A program made the position numbers and the translations under genes. The notes below the pieces were generated by a model, which was not told the origin of the DNA, did no database searches, and saw nothing but the letters and a program-made list of their open reading frames with translations. From assembly GCA_007753675.1 (NCBI GenBank), contig CP036432.1, positions 6,946,233 to 7,010,232 of the forward strand: a stretch of 64,000 bases of DNA, read 5' to 3'. Origin of the DNA: Stieleria magnilauensis. GTDB lineage: Bacteria; Planctomycetota; Planctomycetia; Pirellulales; Pirellulaceae. Positions 45,341-53,631 of this stretch are shown in pieces. Every line of letters starts with the position of its first letter. The first letter of the stretch is position 1.

Positions 45341-46477
45341 TTACCGTCCGGCTTCGATCAGCGGTTTGGCTCCCTGGTCGATCAGCATCTCGGCTACTTG
45401 GCGTCCCAACGCGTTCGCCGTGGATTGCCAGTCGTCCGATGCCACGTCCAGCATCGTGTCGGCTTCGGATTCCAAGCAGACTTTGCCATCGAGCGACAAC
45501 ACGCGGGCGACCAAGTGCAGGACCGAGTGGGGTTCCTCGCCGGCCGACACATCGGAGACCGTTCCCAAGGCGGCGATCGGCGCTAAACAGCCGCCGTGAA
45601 GTTGCGATAGCAACGTCCGTTCGGCCAGCGTGCAGGCGGTCGAACGGGGAACATTGATTTGTGAGACCACTGCGACGGCATCGGCATCATCGCCGCGTAC
45701 CTCGATCGCCAAGGCGCCTTGGCCGGGAGCGGGCAGCATGCATTCCAGCGGCAGCTCGACGCGGGGCAGATCATGCATCTCCAGCCGCTCGATTCCCGCC
45801 GCAGCGAGCACGATGGCGTCGTATTCGCCGTCCCGCATCTTTTGCAGCCGTGTCTGGACGTTACCGCGAATGGGTTGGACGTCCAGATCGGGGCGGAGCT
45901 TCAGCAACTGAGCCGCGCGGCGACGGCTGCCGGTACCGATTCGGGCGGCGTTGGGCAACGCGTCCAGTTCCAACCCCCTCGGCGAGACCAGGCAATCGGC
46001 CACCGTTTCTCGCGCCGGCGAGGCCACCATTCGAAGACGCGGGTGGGCTTCGGTCGGCAGATCCTTCATCGAATGCACCGCTACGTCTCCCTCGTCGTCC
46101 AACAGGGCCTGCTGGATTCGTTTGGTGAACACGCCGACGGAGCGTTTGCCGTCGATCGGCCGCATGTCCACATCGCCGCTGCTGACCATCGGCACAATCC
46201 GCGGCGCAATGGTGTGCTTGGCCAGCAGTTGGGCGACGTGCTGTGCCTGCCAAAGGGCCAGGGGGCTTTCTCGGGTTGCAATCCGAAGGACGCGGGGATC
46301 CGACTCACCCGCCGGCTGATCAGAGGGCTGGCGGTCGGATATTGACGATTGATCCGGTGCTGGCAAGATAATGGGCCGAGTTCGTGTGAAGACTAACGGA
46401 CGAGTCGGGCGACAACCTGCCGACTTCGTTTTCCGGGTCTTAGAGTAACGTGCCAGATCCGAGTCCGACAACTCCAC
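45341..46477 (-). CDS. hemC: hydroxymethylbilane synthase (porphobilinogen deaminase)
   Basis: A cytosolic haem-pathway enzyme joining four porphobilinogens into hydroxymethylbilane. The core starts at VLRIATRESPLALWQAQ near 63. KRSVGVFTKRIQQALLDDEGDVAVHSMKDLPTE carries the catalytic Asp in HSMKDLPT, GTGSRRRAAQL and RGNVQTRL bind substrate, and LHGGCLAPIAAL holds the Cys that carries the dipyrromethane cofactor. The GTG at 46477 gives 378 aa with a ~60-residue N-terminal extension not seen in typical HemC; the true start may lie further in. The start is only 15 bases from the divergent kinase frame. Confidence 0.94.
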   Translation of the reverse strand: MELSDSDLARYSKTRKTKSAGCRPTRPLVFTRTRPIILPAPDQSSISDRQPSDQPAGESDPRVLRIATRESPLALWQAQHVAQLLAKHTIAPRIVPMVSSGDVDMRPIDGKRSVGVFTKRIQQALLDDEGDVAVHSMKDLPTEAHPRLRMVASPARETVADCLVSPRGLELDALPNAARIGTGSRRRAAQLLKLRPDLDVQPIRGNVQTRLQKMRDGEYDAIVLAAAGIERLEMHDLPRVELPLECMLPAPGQGALAIEVRGDDADAVAVVSQINVPRSTACTLAERTLLSQLHGGCLAPIAALGTVSDVSAGEEPHSVLHLVARVLSLDGKVCLESEADTMLDVASDDWQSTANALGRQVAEMLIDQGAKPLIEAGR

Positions 46478-46492
46478 CGGTATTGCGATATA

Positions 46493-49309
46493 TTGGATGG
46501 GTCGATCGGGTGGACGGATCTCACTCGACCTTCACCTCGCCCCTTCCCCACCGCGACGTCCATCACTTTGTCCCGATCCCTCTCCGATAGCGATGATTTG
46601 ACGCCCGATTCGCTTTCCAGCGAGTTCGAAGGTCGCGTCGTCGACTCGGCGGAGCTTGGAAGTTTGCCGACGTACAGCGAAGCGGTCGGCGCCGATCCCG
46701 CGACCTGCGAGATCGGCGACCTTTCCGAACCGGAAATCGAACTCAGCGTGGCCTCCGATCAGGCGATTGAAGCGGCTAAAGCGACCGCCGTCAGCATCCC
46801 GGGAAAACGCTCGGCGGACTCCGAAGGCAAGGTGCCCAAGCAGATCGGCGAGTATCGCATCACGGGCCTGATCGGTTCGGGCGGCATGGGTCAGGTGTTT
46901 TCCGCCGAACACGTGCGGATGCAACGCAAGGTCGCGTTGAAAGTGTTGCGGAGCGATCGAATCTCGGACGAAGCGTCGGTGGAGCGGTTTTATGACGAAG
47001 TCCGCGCCGCCTCACGCGTCATGCACCCGAATATTGTCACCGCCTTTGACGCCGGCGAATTTGGCGGGATCCATTATTTGGTGATGGAGTACGTCGACGG
47101 ATTGACGTTGACGAAACTGGTTTCCAAAAACGGTCCCCTGTCACCGGGAATGGCCGCCGCGATCGTGCGCCAAGCCGCCTTGGGATTGTTGCACGCCCAT
47201 CGCGCCGGCATCGTGCATCGCGATGTCAAACCCGGCAACCTGATTCGCGCTGTCGACGGGACGATCAAGGTGTTGGATCTGGGGCTGGCCCAAATCAGCA
47301 ACGTCCTGTGGTCCGAAGACGGCCGCGAATTGGGCCGCGTGCAAGACCCCGATTCCCATCACAAACGCAAGGGACGCCTGATCGGGACGTTGGCCTACAT
47401 GTCCCCCGAACAGCTCGAATCCCCCGACGAAGCGGACCCCAGAAGCGACATTTATTCCCTCGGGGCGGTGCTGTTCTTTCTGCTGACCGCCCGACCGCCG
47501 TTCCAGGGGGAATACCTAGACCAGGTCTATGGCCATCGTCACGGCGAGATCCCCGATCTGATGCAACTGCGCAGTGACGTCGACCTGGGGTTGTCCAATC
47601 TGCTGCGTCGGATGATGGCCAAACGGCTCAGCGAACGCTACGCGTCCTTGGACGAGGTCGTGGAAGACCTGGGCGCTTATGCCGAGGAGTCGCACAGTCC
47701 TGCCTGGTTGGCGGAGTTCGTCAATCGACAATCCAGCGTCAACGATTCCACGATGTCCGGCGGGTCCACCGCGATCGCCAATCAACCCGTGTTCGGCATC
47801 GACATGGGGATGTCCTACGCCGCGGCGGCGGAATCGGTGCAAGGGGTCGGCATCCACAACTTAGTCGCCGGCGCCGATGACCAGCCGTTGTTCCGGATGG
47901 TGATTGCCAACGACCACGGACGACTGTTGTTTGACATGGACGCCAACCAGATGCGTCGGGTCGCGCCGAAGCATGTCGTGCACTGCCTGCCGATGTACAT
48001 CGGCAAAGACGTGGTCCGCCGCGAGATTGCCGGAAGCCATTGCCCGCCGGAAGTTCTGCTGGCGCTGGCGATCCGGCGAATCGTCTCCAACGCCTGGCCG
48101 GGACGCGCCATGCCCAAGTTGACGTCGATGGTGGTGCCGGCGTGTTACGACCAATTCCATCGACGCAGCATCAAGCAAGCCTGTCGCATCGCGGGGCTCG
48201 AATCCGTTCGTCTGGTCGACAGAAACGTCGCAGCGATCCAGTCACTGCTGCTGGACATCGATGGCGTGGTGTCCGGCGAGAACAAACCGATCGACATCAA
48301 TTCGGCCGAAACGATGCTGTTCATCGGTTTGTCGGGACAAGCCACCGAGGTCGCGTTGGTGCAACGCGACGGCATGCAGCTGAAACAACTGGCCACCGCA
48401 GGCCATTGGCATACCAGCATGCTGAGCTGGCAACACCGCTTGGTCACGCTGGCCGCCGACGGGTTTCGGCAACGCCATGGTTTCGATCCGACCGAGCAAA
48501 CGATCCAAGCGTCGCGGTTGCAGATGGCGTGCGAACATGCGATGAATTCGTTGCTGATGCTGTCGGAGGTGACGATCAGCATCGAAAAAGACGATCGCCC
48601 CTATTCGATCACGGTGTCGCGAAACACGTGGCTGGAACGATGTGCCGATCTGATTCACGGAATCCGTCGCGACATGCATGCGGTCTGTCAGCAGGCGGGC
48701 GTGCATCCCAAGAAAATTGGTTCGGCCGTGATCCACGGGCCGCTGTTGCGGATCGATGCCCTGCAGACCCGATTGTTCAAAAAACTATCGCCCGACTTGG
48801 ATGTCCGTGTCGTCGATCACAGTGACATCGCGCGTGGCGCGGCCGCCTGCCTGGCCGCCGAATTGCCCCAGCGGAGTGACATGCTGTTGCCGCCGCGATG
48901 CGTTTCCAGCCAGACGATCGGAATCGTGATCGAAGACAGTCGCGGGCGGCGGCGGATTTTGCCGATCATCCCCCGCGGTGAAAAACTGCCGGCACGCACC
49001 AACCGAAAATTGACGATCGCCAAAAATCGATTCTCCATGACCCTGTCGGTCGTCGAATCCTCCGGCGTGAACGGCGACAAATGGCACTCCCTGGGACGCT
49101 ACGAATTCCAGGTCGACAAGGATTCCAACAATCAACTCAAACGAACACGCTCCATCGGTTTCGAATTGAACGTCGATGGATTGCTGACCGTTCGAGCCCA
49201 AACGCCGGGGACGCCTGAAAGCAAGCGTCTGGCCGTCATTCCCGAACCGCTGTTGGACCCCAAGGACGAACCCGACTGGGCCCGCTGGGTGGCCGGTTTG
49301 GATCTGTGA
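46493..49309 (+). CDS. serine/threonine protein kinase fused to an Hsp70-like ATPase domain
   Basis: A 938-aa cytosolic protein. Residues ~118-400 are a Hanks-type kinase: glycine loop GSGGMGQVF (128-136), Lys150 in VALKVL, catalytic loop HRDVKPGN (242-249), DLG instead of DFG (262-264) and GTLAYMSPEQ (298-307). From ~432 an Hsp70/actin-type ATPase follows: FGIDMGMSYAAAAE (phosphate 1), TSMVVPACYDQFHRRSIKQACRIAGLESVRLVDRNVAA (phosphate-2-like area), MLFIGLSGQATEVALV, and IGSAVIHGPLLRIDALQ. A beta-rich end resembles the Hsp70 substrate domain (~800-938). The first ~110 residues are unstructured, and the start is uncertain; a downstream TTG at 46568 is possible. Confidence 0.87.
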   Translation: MDGSIGWTDLTRPSPRPFPTATSITLSRSLSDSDDLTPDSLSSEFEGRVVDSAELGSLPTYSEAVGADPATCEIGDLSEPEIELSVASDQAIEAAKATAVSIPGKRSADSEGKVPKQIGEYRITGLIGSGGMGQVFSAEHVRMQRKVALKVLRSDRISDEASVERFYDEVRAASRVMHPNIVTAFDAGEFGGIHYLVMEYVDGLTLTKLVSKNGPLSPGMAAAIVRQAALGLLHAHRAGIVHRDVKPGNLIRAVDGTIKVLDLGLAQISNVLWSEDGRELGRVQDPDSHHKRKGRLIGTLAYMSPEQLESPDEADPRSDIYSLGAVLFFLLTARPPFQGEYLDQVYGHRHGEIPDLMQLRSDVDLGLSNLLRRMMAKRLSERYASLDEVVEDLGAYAEESHSPAWLAEFVNRQSSVNDSTMSGGSTAIANQPVFGIDMGMSYAAAAESVQGVGIHNLVAGADDQPLFRMVIANDHGRLLFDMDANQMRRVAPKHVVHCLPMYIGKDVVRREIAGSHCPPEVLLALAIRRIVSNAWPGRAMPKLTSMVVPACYDQFHRRSIKQACRIAGLESVRLVDRNVAAIQSLLLDIDGVVSGENKPIDINSAETMLFIGLSGQATEVALVQRDGMQLKQLATAGHWHTSMLSWQHRLVTLAADGFRQRHGFDPTEQTIQASRLQMACEHAMNSLLMLSEVTISIEKDDRPYSITVSRNTWLERCADLIHGIRRDMHAVCQQAGVHPKKIGSAVIHGPLLRIDALQTRLFKKLSPDLDVRVVDHSDIARGAAACLAAELPQRSDMLLPPRCVSSQTIGIVIEDSRGRRRILPIIPRGEKLPARTNRKLTIAKNRFSMTLSVVESSGVNGDKWHSLGRYEFQVDKDSNNQLKRTRSIGFELNVDGLLTVRAQTPGTPESKRLAVIPEPLLDPKDEPDWARWVAGLDL

Positions 49310-50338
49310 TCAACCGCTGACGGAAATCACCGCCTTGATGACCCCGGTTTCCGGTTTGGTGTAGGATTCGAAATCCGACAAGACTCGATCCATGTCGGTT
49401 CGATGCGTGATCCAAGCATCGGTGTTGATCATCCCCATTTCGATCAATTGAATGATCCGGGTGAAATCGCCGGGCAACGCGTTGCGTGACGCCAAGATCG
49501 ACGCTTCGGGCTTGTGCATCGTCGGGTGCCGGAAGGTGACTTCGTCGGTCGTGATGCCGACGTAAACCAACGATCCGGTGCTGGCCAGATAGTTCAGCGC
49601 GCCGCTCATCGAGTGACGGTTTCCCGTCGCGTCGACGATCGATTGATACAGATCGCCGCCGGTCAGCTCACGCATCCGCTCCAATTCACTGCCATCGCCT
49701 TTGAACTGGATGGTGTTCTCGATCCCGTAATTGCTTCGGACGAACTCCAAGCGATCGGGATTCATGTCCATCACGCTGATTTTTGCGCCGGTGAATTTCG
49801 CAAACTCCAGCGTCGCCAACCCGATCGGCCCCATCCCGATGATCATCGCATGATCGGCCGGTTGTGGATTGGCGCGGTCATTGGCGTGACAACCGATCGC
49901 CAGTGTTTCCACGAGCGCGAGTTGGTCGAAGGAGAGTTTCTTGGACGGATGCAACTTGTCGGCGCGAACCAAAAAGGACTCGCACAGCCCGCCGTCCATC
50001 ATCACGCCGATGACTTTCAGGTTTTGGCAACAGTTGGTTGCACCACGACGACAGGGATAGCACGTCCCACAGTTCATGTAGGGTTCCACACTGCAACGGT
50101 CGCCGGCGGCTACGTTCGTCACGCCGTCACCGACCGAAACGACTTCCACGCCCAGCTCGTGACCGGGGATGCGGGGAAAATCGAAAAACGGAAACTTCCC
50201 CAGATAACAACTGATGTCGGTTCCACAGACGCCCATCCGATGCGTTCGCACCAGCGCTTGTCCGGGGCCGGGCGCCCCCGGCGGATCGATCTCGATGGGC
50301 TTTAACGTTTTGACTTCACTGATTTGTATCGCGCGCAT
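49310..50338 (-). CDS. zinc-dependent medium-chain alcohol dehydrogenase, sugar dehydrogenase type
   Basis: A 342-aa cytosolic NAD(P)-dependent dehydrogenase. Catalytic zinc ligands are Cys38 (GVCGTD) and His60/Glu61 (PGHELG); structural zinc cysteines are in CGTCYPCRRGATNCC (~90-104). The Rossmann motif appears as IIGMGPIGLATLEFAK. The downstream gene on the same strand orientation (upstream in transcription, 50348-51181) is a lactonase, and the pair fits oxidation of L-fucose or a related sugar to its lactone and hydrolysis. The exact sugar is inference. Confidence 0.87.
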   Translation of the reverse strand: MRAIQISEVKTLKPIEIDPPGAPGPGQALVRTHRMGVCGTDISCYLGKFPFFDFPRIPGHELGVEVVSVGDGVTNVAAGDRCSVEPYMNCGTCYPCRRGATNCCQNLKVIGVMMDGGLCESFLVRADKLHPSKKLSFDQLALVETLAIGCHANDRANPQPADHAMIIGMGPIGLATLEFAKFTGAKISVMDMNPDRLEFVRSNYGIENTIQFKGDGSELERMRELTGGDLYQSIVDATGNRHSMSGALNYLASTGSLVYVGITTDEVTFRHPTMHKPEASILASRNALPGDFTRIIQLIEMGMINTDAWITHRTDMDRVLSDFESYTKPETGVIKAVISVSG

Positions 50339-50347
50339 GTTCCAAAG

Positions 50348-51181
50348 TTACTCCAAGTGATAAATGCGTTTGGCGGTGCCGCCAAAAAACTGTTCTTGTT
50401 CGTCGCTGGACAATTCGCCGGCCAACGACCGGACCGCCTCCAGCCATCGTTCATAGGTCGATTTCAACAGGCAGACGGGCCAATCGCTTCCGAACATCAA
50501 TCGATCGGGGCCAAACGCCTCGAGCACGGTCTCCCAATACGGCCGAATGGTTTCAATGTCCCAGCAGGTGTCTCGGACTTCCGTGACCACGCCGGAAAAC
50601 TTGCACGACAGATTCGGCAAAGCAGCGATCTCGCGGATTTGTGACGCCCACTGGGCATCGAGTTCGCCGTCCTTGATCGTCGGTTTGGCGATGTGGTCGA
50701 GCACCATCGGGATGTCGGCGTGCGACCGGACGAACTCGATCGAACTTTCCAATTGCCGTGCGAAAATCAAGACGTCGTACACCAGGTCTCGGCCGGCCAG
50801 TTGGCGGATGCCGGAATTGAATGCCGCGCCCAGGATGAATCGATCGTCGGGTTCATCTTGAACGACGTGACGCAAGCCTTTCAAGTTGTCGTTGCCGGCG
50901 AAGCGATCGAGTTGCTCGGTGATTTCATCGGACGCAAAATCGACCCAGCCGACCACGCCTTTGATCAGCGGCTGAGACGGGGCAAGCGAGAGCAGCGTCT
51001 CGGTTTCTTCCAACGACTGCCTGGCCTGAACGGTGACGAAGCCATCGACGCCGTGTTCGTCGGACAGGCTGTTCAAGTCGTCGGACCAAAAATCCTTCCG
51101 CAGCACCGACATCCTGTCACTGATCCACGGATACTGCTCAGCGGAGTATTTCCAAAGGTGATGGTGGGAGTCGATCAACAT
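50348..51181 (-). CDS. amidohydrolase family lactonase (L-fuconolactonase-like)
   Basis: 277 aa from ATG 51181 (MLIDSHHHLWKYSAEQYPWI); the frame opens at 51244. The N-terminal DSHHHLW metal motif, SLEETETLLSLA, KGLRHVVQDEPDDRF, MVLDHIAKP, LSCKFSGVVTE and MFGSDWPVC form the amidohydrolase-2 (COG3618) pattern of sugar lactonases. It lies nine bases before the dehydrogenase gene, most likely one transcript, supporting a two-step sugar acid pathway. Confidence 0.88.
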   Translation of the reverse strand: MLIDSHHHLWKYSAEQYPWISDRMSVLRKDFWSDDLNSLSDEHGVDGFVTVQARQSLEETETLLSLAPSQPLIKGVVGWVDFASDEITEQLDRFAGNDNLKGLRHVVQDEPDDRFILGAAFNSGIRQLAGRDLVYDVLIFARQLESSIEFVRSHADIPMVLDHIAKPTIKDGELDAQWASQIREIAALPNLSCKFSGVVTEVRDTCWDIETIRPYWETVLEAFGPDRLMFGSDWPVCLLKSTYERWLEAVRSLAGELSSDEQEQFFGGTAKRIYHLE

Positions 51182-51527
51182 GTCAGGACAACAACCGTGC
51201 GGGTAGTCTGTTTCGGTTCCAGAGACCGACAAAGTAAACGGCATTGGTTGACCGACGACAAGCCACCTTCACGCCGCTCGGTGTTCCCAGCCGCGTTTTG
51301 TGAACAATCGGAAGGACCGGAACAATCGCCAACGCTGGCAAACCCGTGCCCGATTCACTGGAATTGCAGTTTCGTCTGCCTGGGATCCGATGCAGTCCGT
51401 ACGGCATCCGCGAATGTCGACTGCCAGCTGCTTACGTTCCTCTCTCCGGCGATCGCCCACCCGCGGCGACCACCGGCGCTCGTCCGCGGTGGCGAAATCG
51501 CACCGATTCAACCTACCCAAAATTCTC

Positions 51528-52433
51528 ATGTCTGAATTCGTCGCCCCATCAGTTGATCCGGATCTCGCTGACGTCAAGAAAACTCGCAAAGTGAGTCGGA
51601 GGACCGATGCGGCGCAGTCACCGCTGGAGACCTATCTGCGTGAGATCAACGAGACGGCGTTGCTGACGGCCAAAGAAGAGCTGGAACTGGCCGCCCTGAT
51701 CGAACAGGGCGATGTCGAAGCACGCGATCGTATGGTCCGTGCGAACTTGCGTTTGGTCGTCAACATTTCCCGCGGCTACACCGGCAAAGGCCTCAGCCTG
51801 CAGGACCTGATCGAAGAAGGAAACCTGGGACTTTTGCGAGCCGTTGAGGGGTTTGATCCCACCGTCGGAACCCGCTTCAGCACCTACGCCAGTTACTGGA
51901 TCAAACAATCGATCAAACGGGCGTTGATCAACAGCGCCAAAACGATTCGGATTCCGGCCTACATGGTCGAATTGCTCAGCAAGTGGCGCCGTGCGACCGC
52001 CCGGTTGAGCGAAGAACTCGGCCGCACCCCAACCAACGAAGAGGTCGCTCGGGTGTTGGGACTGCCCAAGAAGAAGCTGCCGATCATCCGCAAAGCGATC
52101 CGCATCAGCAACAGCACGCCGCAAAGCGACCAGAGCGAATCGGGGTGGTCACTCGGCGAGATGGTCATGGACGAGCGTCTGAAAGCTCCCGACGAAATGA
52201 TGCTCGATCACGACATCCTGCGTCACGCCATGGAACTGCTCGGCGATCTGGAAGAACGCGAAGCGATGGTCTTGAAACTCCGTTTCGGACTCGACGGAAC
52301 CGAACCGAAAACGCTCAAAGAAATCGGCGCCGAACTCGGCCTGACCCGCGAACGCGTCCGTCAGATCGAAACCGAAGCCCTGCGTCGGCTCGCCGACGGA
52401 CTGACCGATCCCCGCGAACGGTTCGGTATCTAA
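51528..52433 (+). CDS. RNA polymerase sigma-70 family factor, short primary/RpoS-like (group 2)
   Basis: 301 aa from ATG 51528 (MSEFVAPSVDPDLADV); the frame opens at 51300. Region 1.2 is SPLETYLREINETALLTAKEELELA. Region 2 is RMVRANLRLVVNISRGYTGKGLSLQDLIEEGNLGLLRAVEGFDPTVGTRFSTYASYWIKQSIKRAL. Region 3 includes ARLSEELGRTPTNEEVARVLGL, and region 4 has the HTH TLKEIGAELGLTRERVRQIETEALRRL. Region 1.1 and the large non-conserved insert of housekeeping RpoD are missing, pointing to a group 2 alternative sigma factor. No anti-sigma gene is adjacent. Confidence 0.92.
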   Translation: MSEFVAPSVDPDLADVKKTRKVSRRTDAAQSPLETYLREINETALLTAKEELELAALIEQGDVEARDRMVRANLRLVVNISRGYTGKGLSLQDLIEEGNLGLLRAVEGFDPTVGTRFSTYASYWIKQSIKRALINSAKTIRIPAYMVELLSKWRRATARLSEELGRTPTNEEVARVLGLPKKKLPIIRKAIRISNSTPQSDQSESGWSLGEMVMDERLKAPDEMMLDHDILRHAMELLGDLEEREAMVLKLRFGLDGTEPKTLKEIGAELGLTRERVRQIETEALRRLADGLTDPRERFGI

Positions 52434-52464
52434 ACCACACCGCCAGACCAAACGGCAGAGTCTC

Positions 52465-52575
52465 CCAGCGGGAAGCGTCAGCGAGCGGCACGTGTTTGCC
52501 CCGCGATCAACGCCCGACACTGGCTCACGCCACGTGCTGGGATACCAGCGGGAAGCGTCAGCAAGCGGCACGTGT
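52465..52575. repeat. 31-bp direct repeat, two copies 80 bases apart
   Basis: CCAGCGGGAAGCGTCAGC continues to GCGGCACGTGT at 52465-52495 and again at 52545-52575, with one mismatch (CGAGC vs CAAGC). Between them CACGTGCTGGG at 52531-52541 partly inverts the unit. It fills the gap between the sigma factor and a convergent gene and could act as a bidirectional terminator or REP-like element. Confidence 0.75.
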
Positions 52576-52590
52576 CCGACCGCCCCTCCG

Positions 52591-53505
52591 CTAGCGGAGC
52601 ACCACGGAGTTGGACACCGAGTTGCCCAGGTGCTCAAAATCGGTGAACGACCAAACGACGTTCTTCTTTCGATCGATTTCGATGATTTGTGGCTGGCCTT
52701 CACCGGCGTGACAGTTGCCCACGATGATGTTGCCATTGTCAAGCACCTGCAACGTCGTCACCCAGGCCAGCGTGATGTCGTCTAAATCATGCTGGTCGAG
52801 CTGCCAGACGATCTGTTTTTCCGGGGTCACCTCCAAGATGCTGTGTCCGTTTCCGGTCGCGATCAAGGTGTTTCCATTGGGCAGACGCAGGGCACTGAAG
52901 ACGGAATCGCCAAACGCCTCCGGGCCGTGTCCGCCTTTGGGCTGCTTGCCGAACAGCGGCACGTCGTACTCCCAGACGATCTTTCCGTCGCGGTTGTACT
53001 CGCGGACATATCCGTCGCCTTCTTGAGCGACCAGATACGTCCACTGGTCGCCGTCGATGACCGGGCGGACCAGACGCGTGTCACGGTGGGGATGGGGGCG
53101 GTCGCGTTTGAGATCGAACTGTTTGTGAACCTTTCCATCGCGGTCGATCTCGTAGATCTTTCCTTCGCCGCTGAGTGCCACCATCACATGACCGTCGGGC
53201 AAAAGCGCGATCGAGTGCAATTCGACCTTCTCGGCCGTCGCCAATGAACGCGCGTCGAATCTCCAGACGATTTCGCGTGACTGCGCGTCCAATTCGACGA
53301 TCTCGGTTCCCTGGTGTGTCAGCACGTTGCCGTTTTCGAGCACATGAATGTCATGGGGCGCCCCCTTCAGCTCCACCTTTGCCGTCACCTTCCCTTCGGC
53401 ATCAAACCAGAACAGCATGTTGCGTTCATTGGCCACTAGCGGATAACCGGCGGCAAGCGGGGCGGCAAATAGGAACGCCAAGGACAGGCAAAGGATCGAT
53501 CGCAT
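52591..53505 (-). CDS. secreted beta-propeller protein (arylsulfotransferase/PQQ-like repeats)
   Basis: 304 aa from ATG 53505 with signal peptide MRSILCLSLAFLFAAPLAAG; the frame opens at 53562. Repeated blades have NGN or DGH turns and a closing aromatic strand: HVLENGNVLTHQGTEIVELD, ALLPDGHVMVALSGEGKIYEID, LRLPNGNTLIATGNGHSILEV and QVLDNGNIIVGNCHAGEGQPQIIEID, ending KNVVWSFTDFEHLGNSVSN. No catalytic residues were identified. Probably a periplasmic binding or unassigned enzyme; common in planctomycetes. Confidence 0.8.
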   Translation of the reverse strand: MRSILCLSLAFLFAAPLAAGYPLVANERNMLFWFDAEGKVTAKVELKGAPHDIHVLENGNVLTHQGTEIVELDAQSREIVWRFDARSLATAEKVELHSIALLPDGHVMVALSGEGKIYEIDRDGKVHKQFDLKRDRPHPHRDTRLVRPVIDGDQWTYLVAQEGDGYVREYNRDGKIVWEYDVPLFGKQPKGGHGPEAFGDSVFSALRLPNGNTLIATGNGHSILEVTPEKQIVWQLDQHDLDDITLAWVTTLQVLDNGNIIVGNCHAGEGQPQIIEIDRKKNVVWSFTDFEHLGNSVSNSVVLR

Positions 53506-53631
53506 GGATGGGAATCGGGGGAGCAAAAGTGAGGGGAATGTCTGACTGAGGGGCGACTGCATCGATCGTCTCGATGTTGCGATGGATTGTAACGCATCTG
53601 TCCCGGACGCGGTCCAAGGGAGACACGCGAG

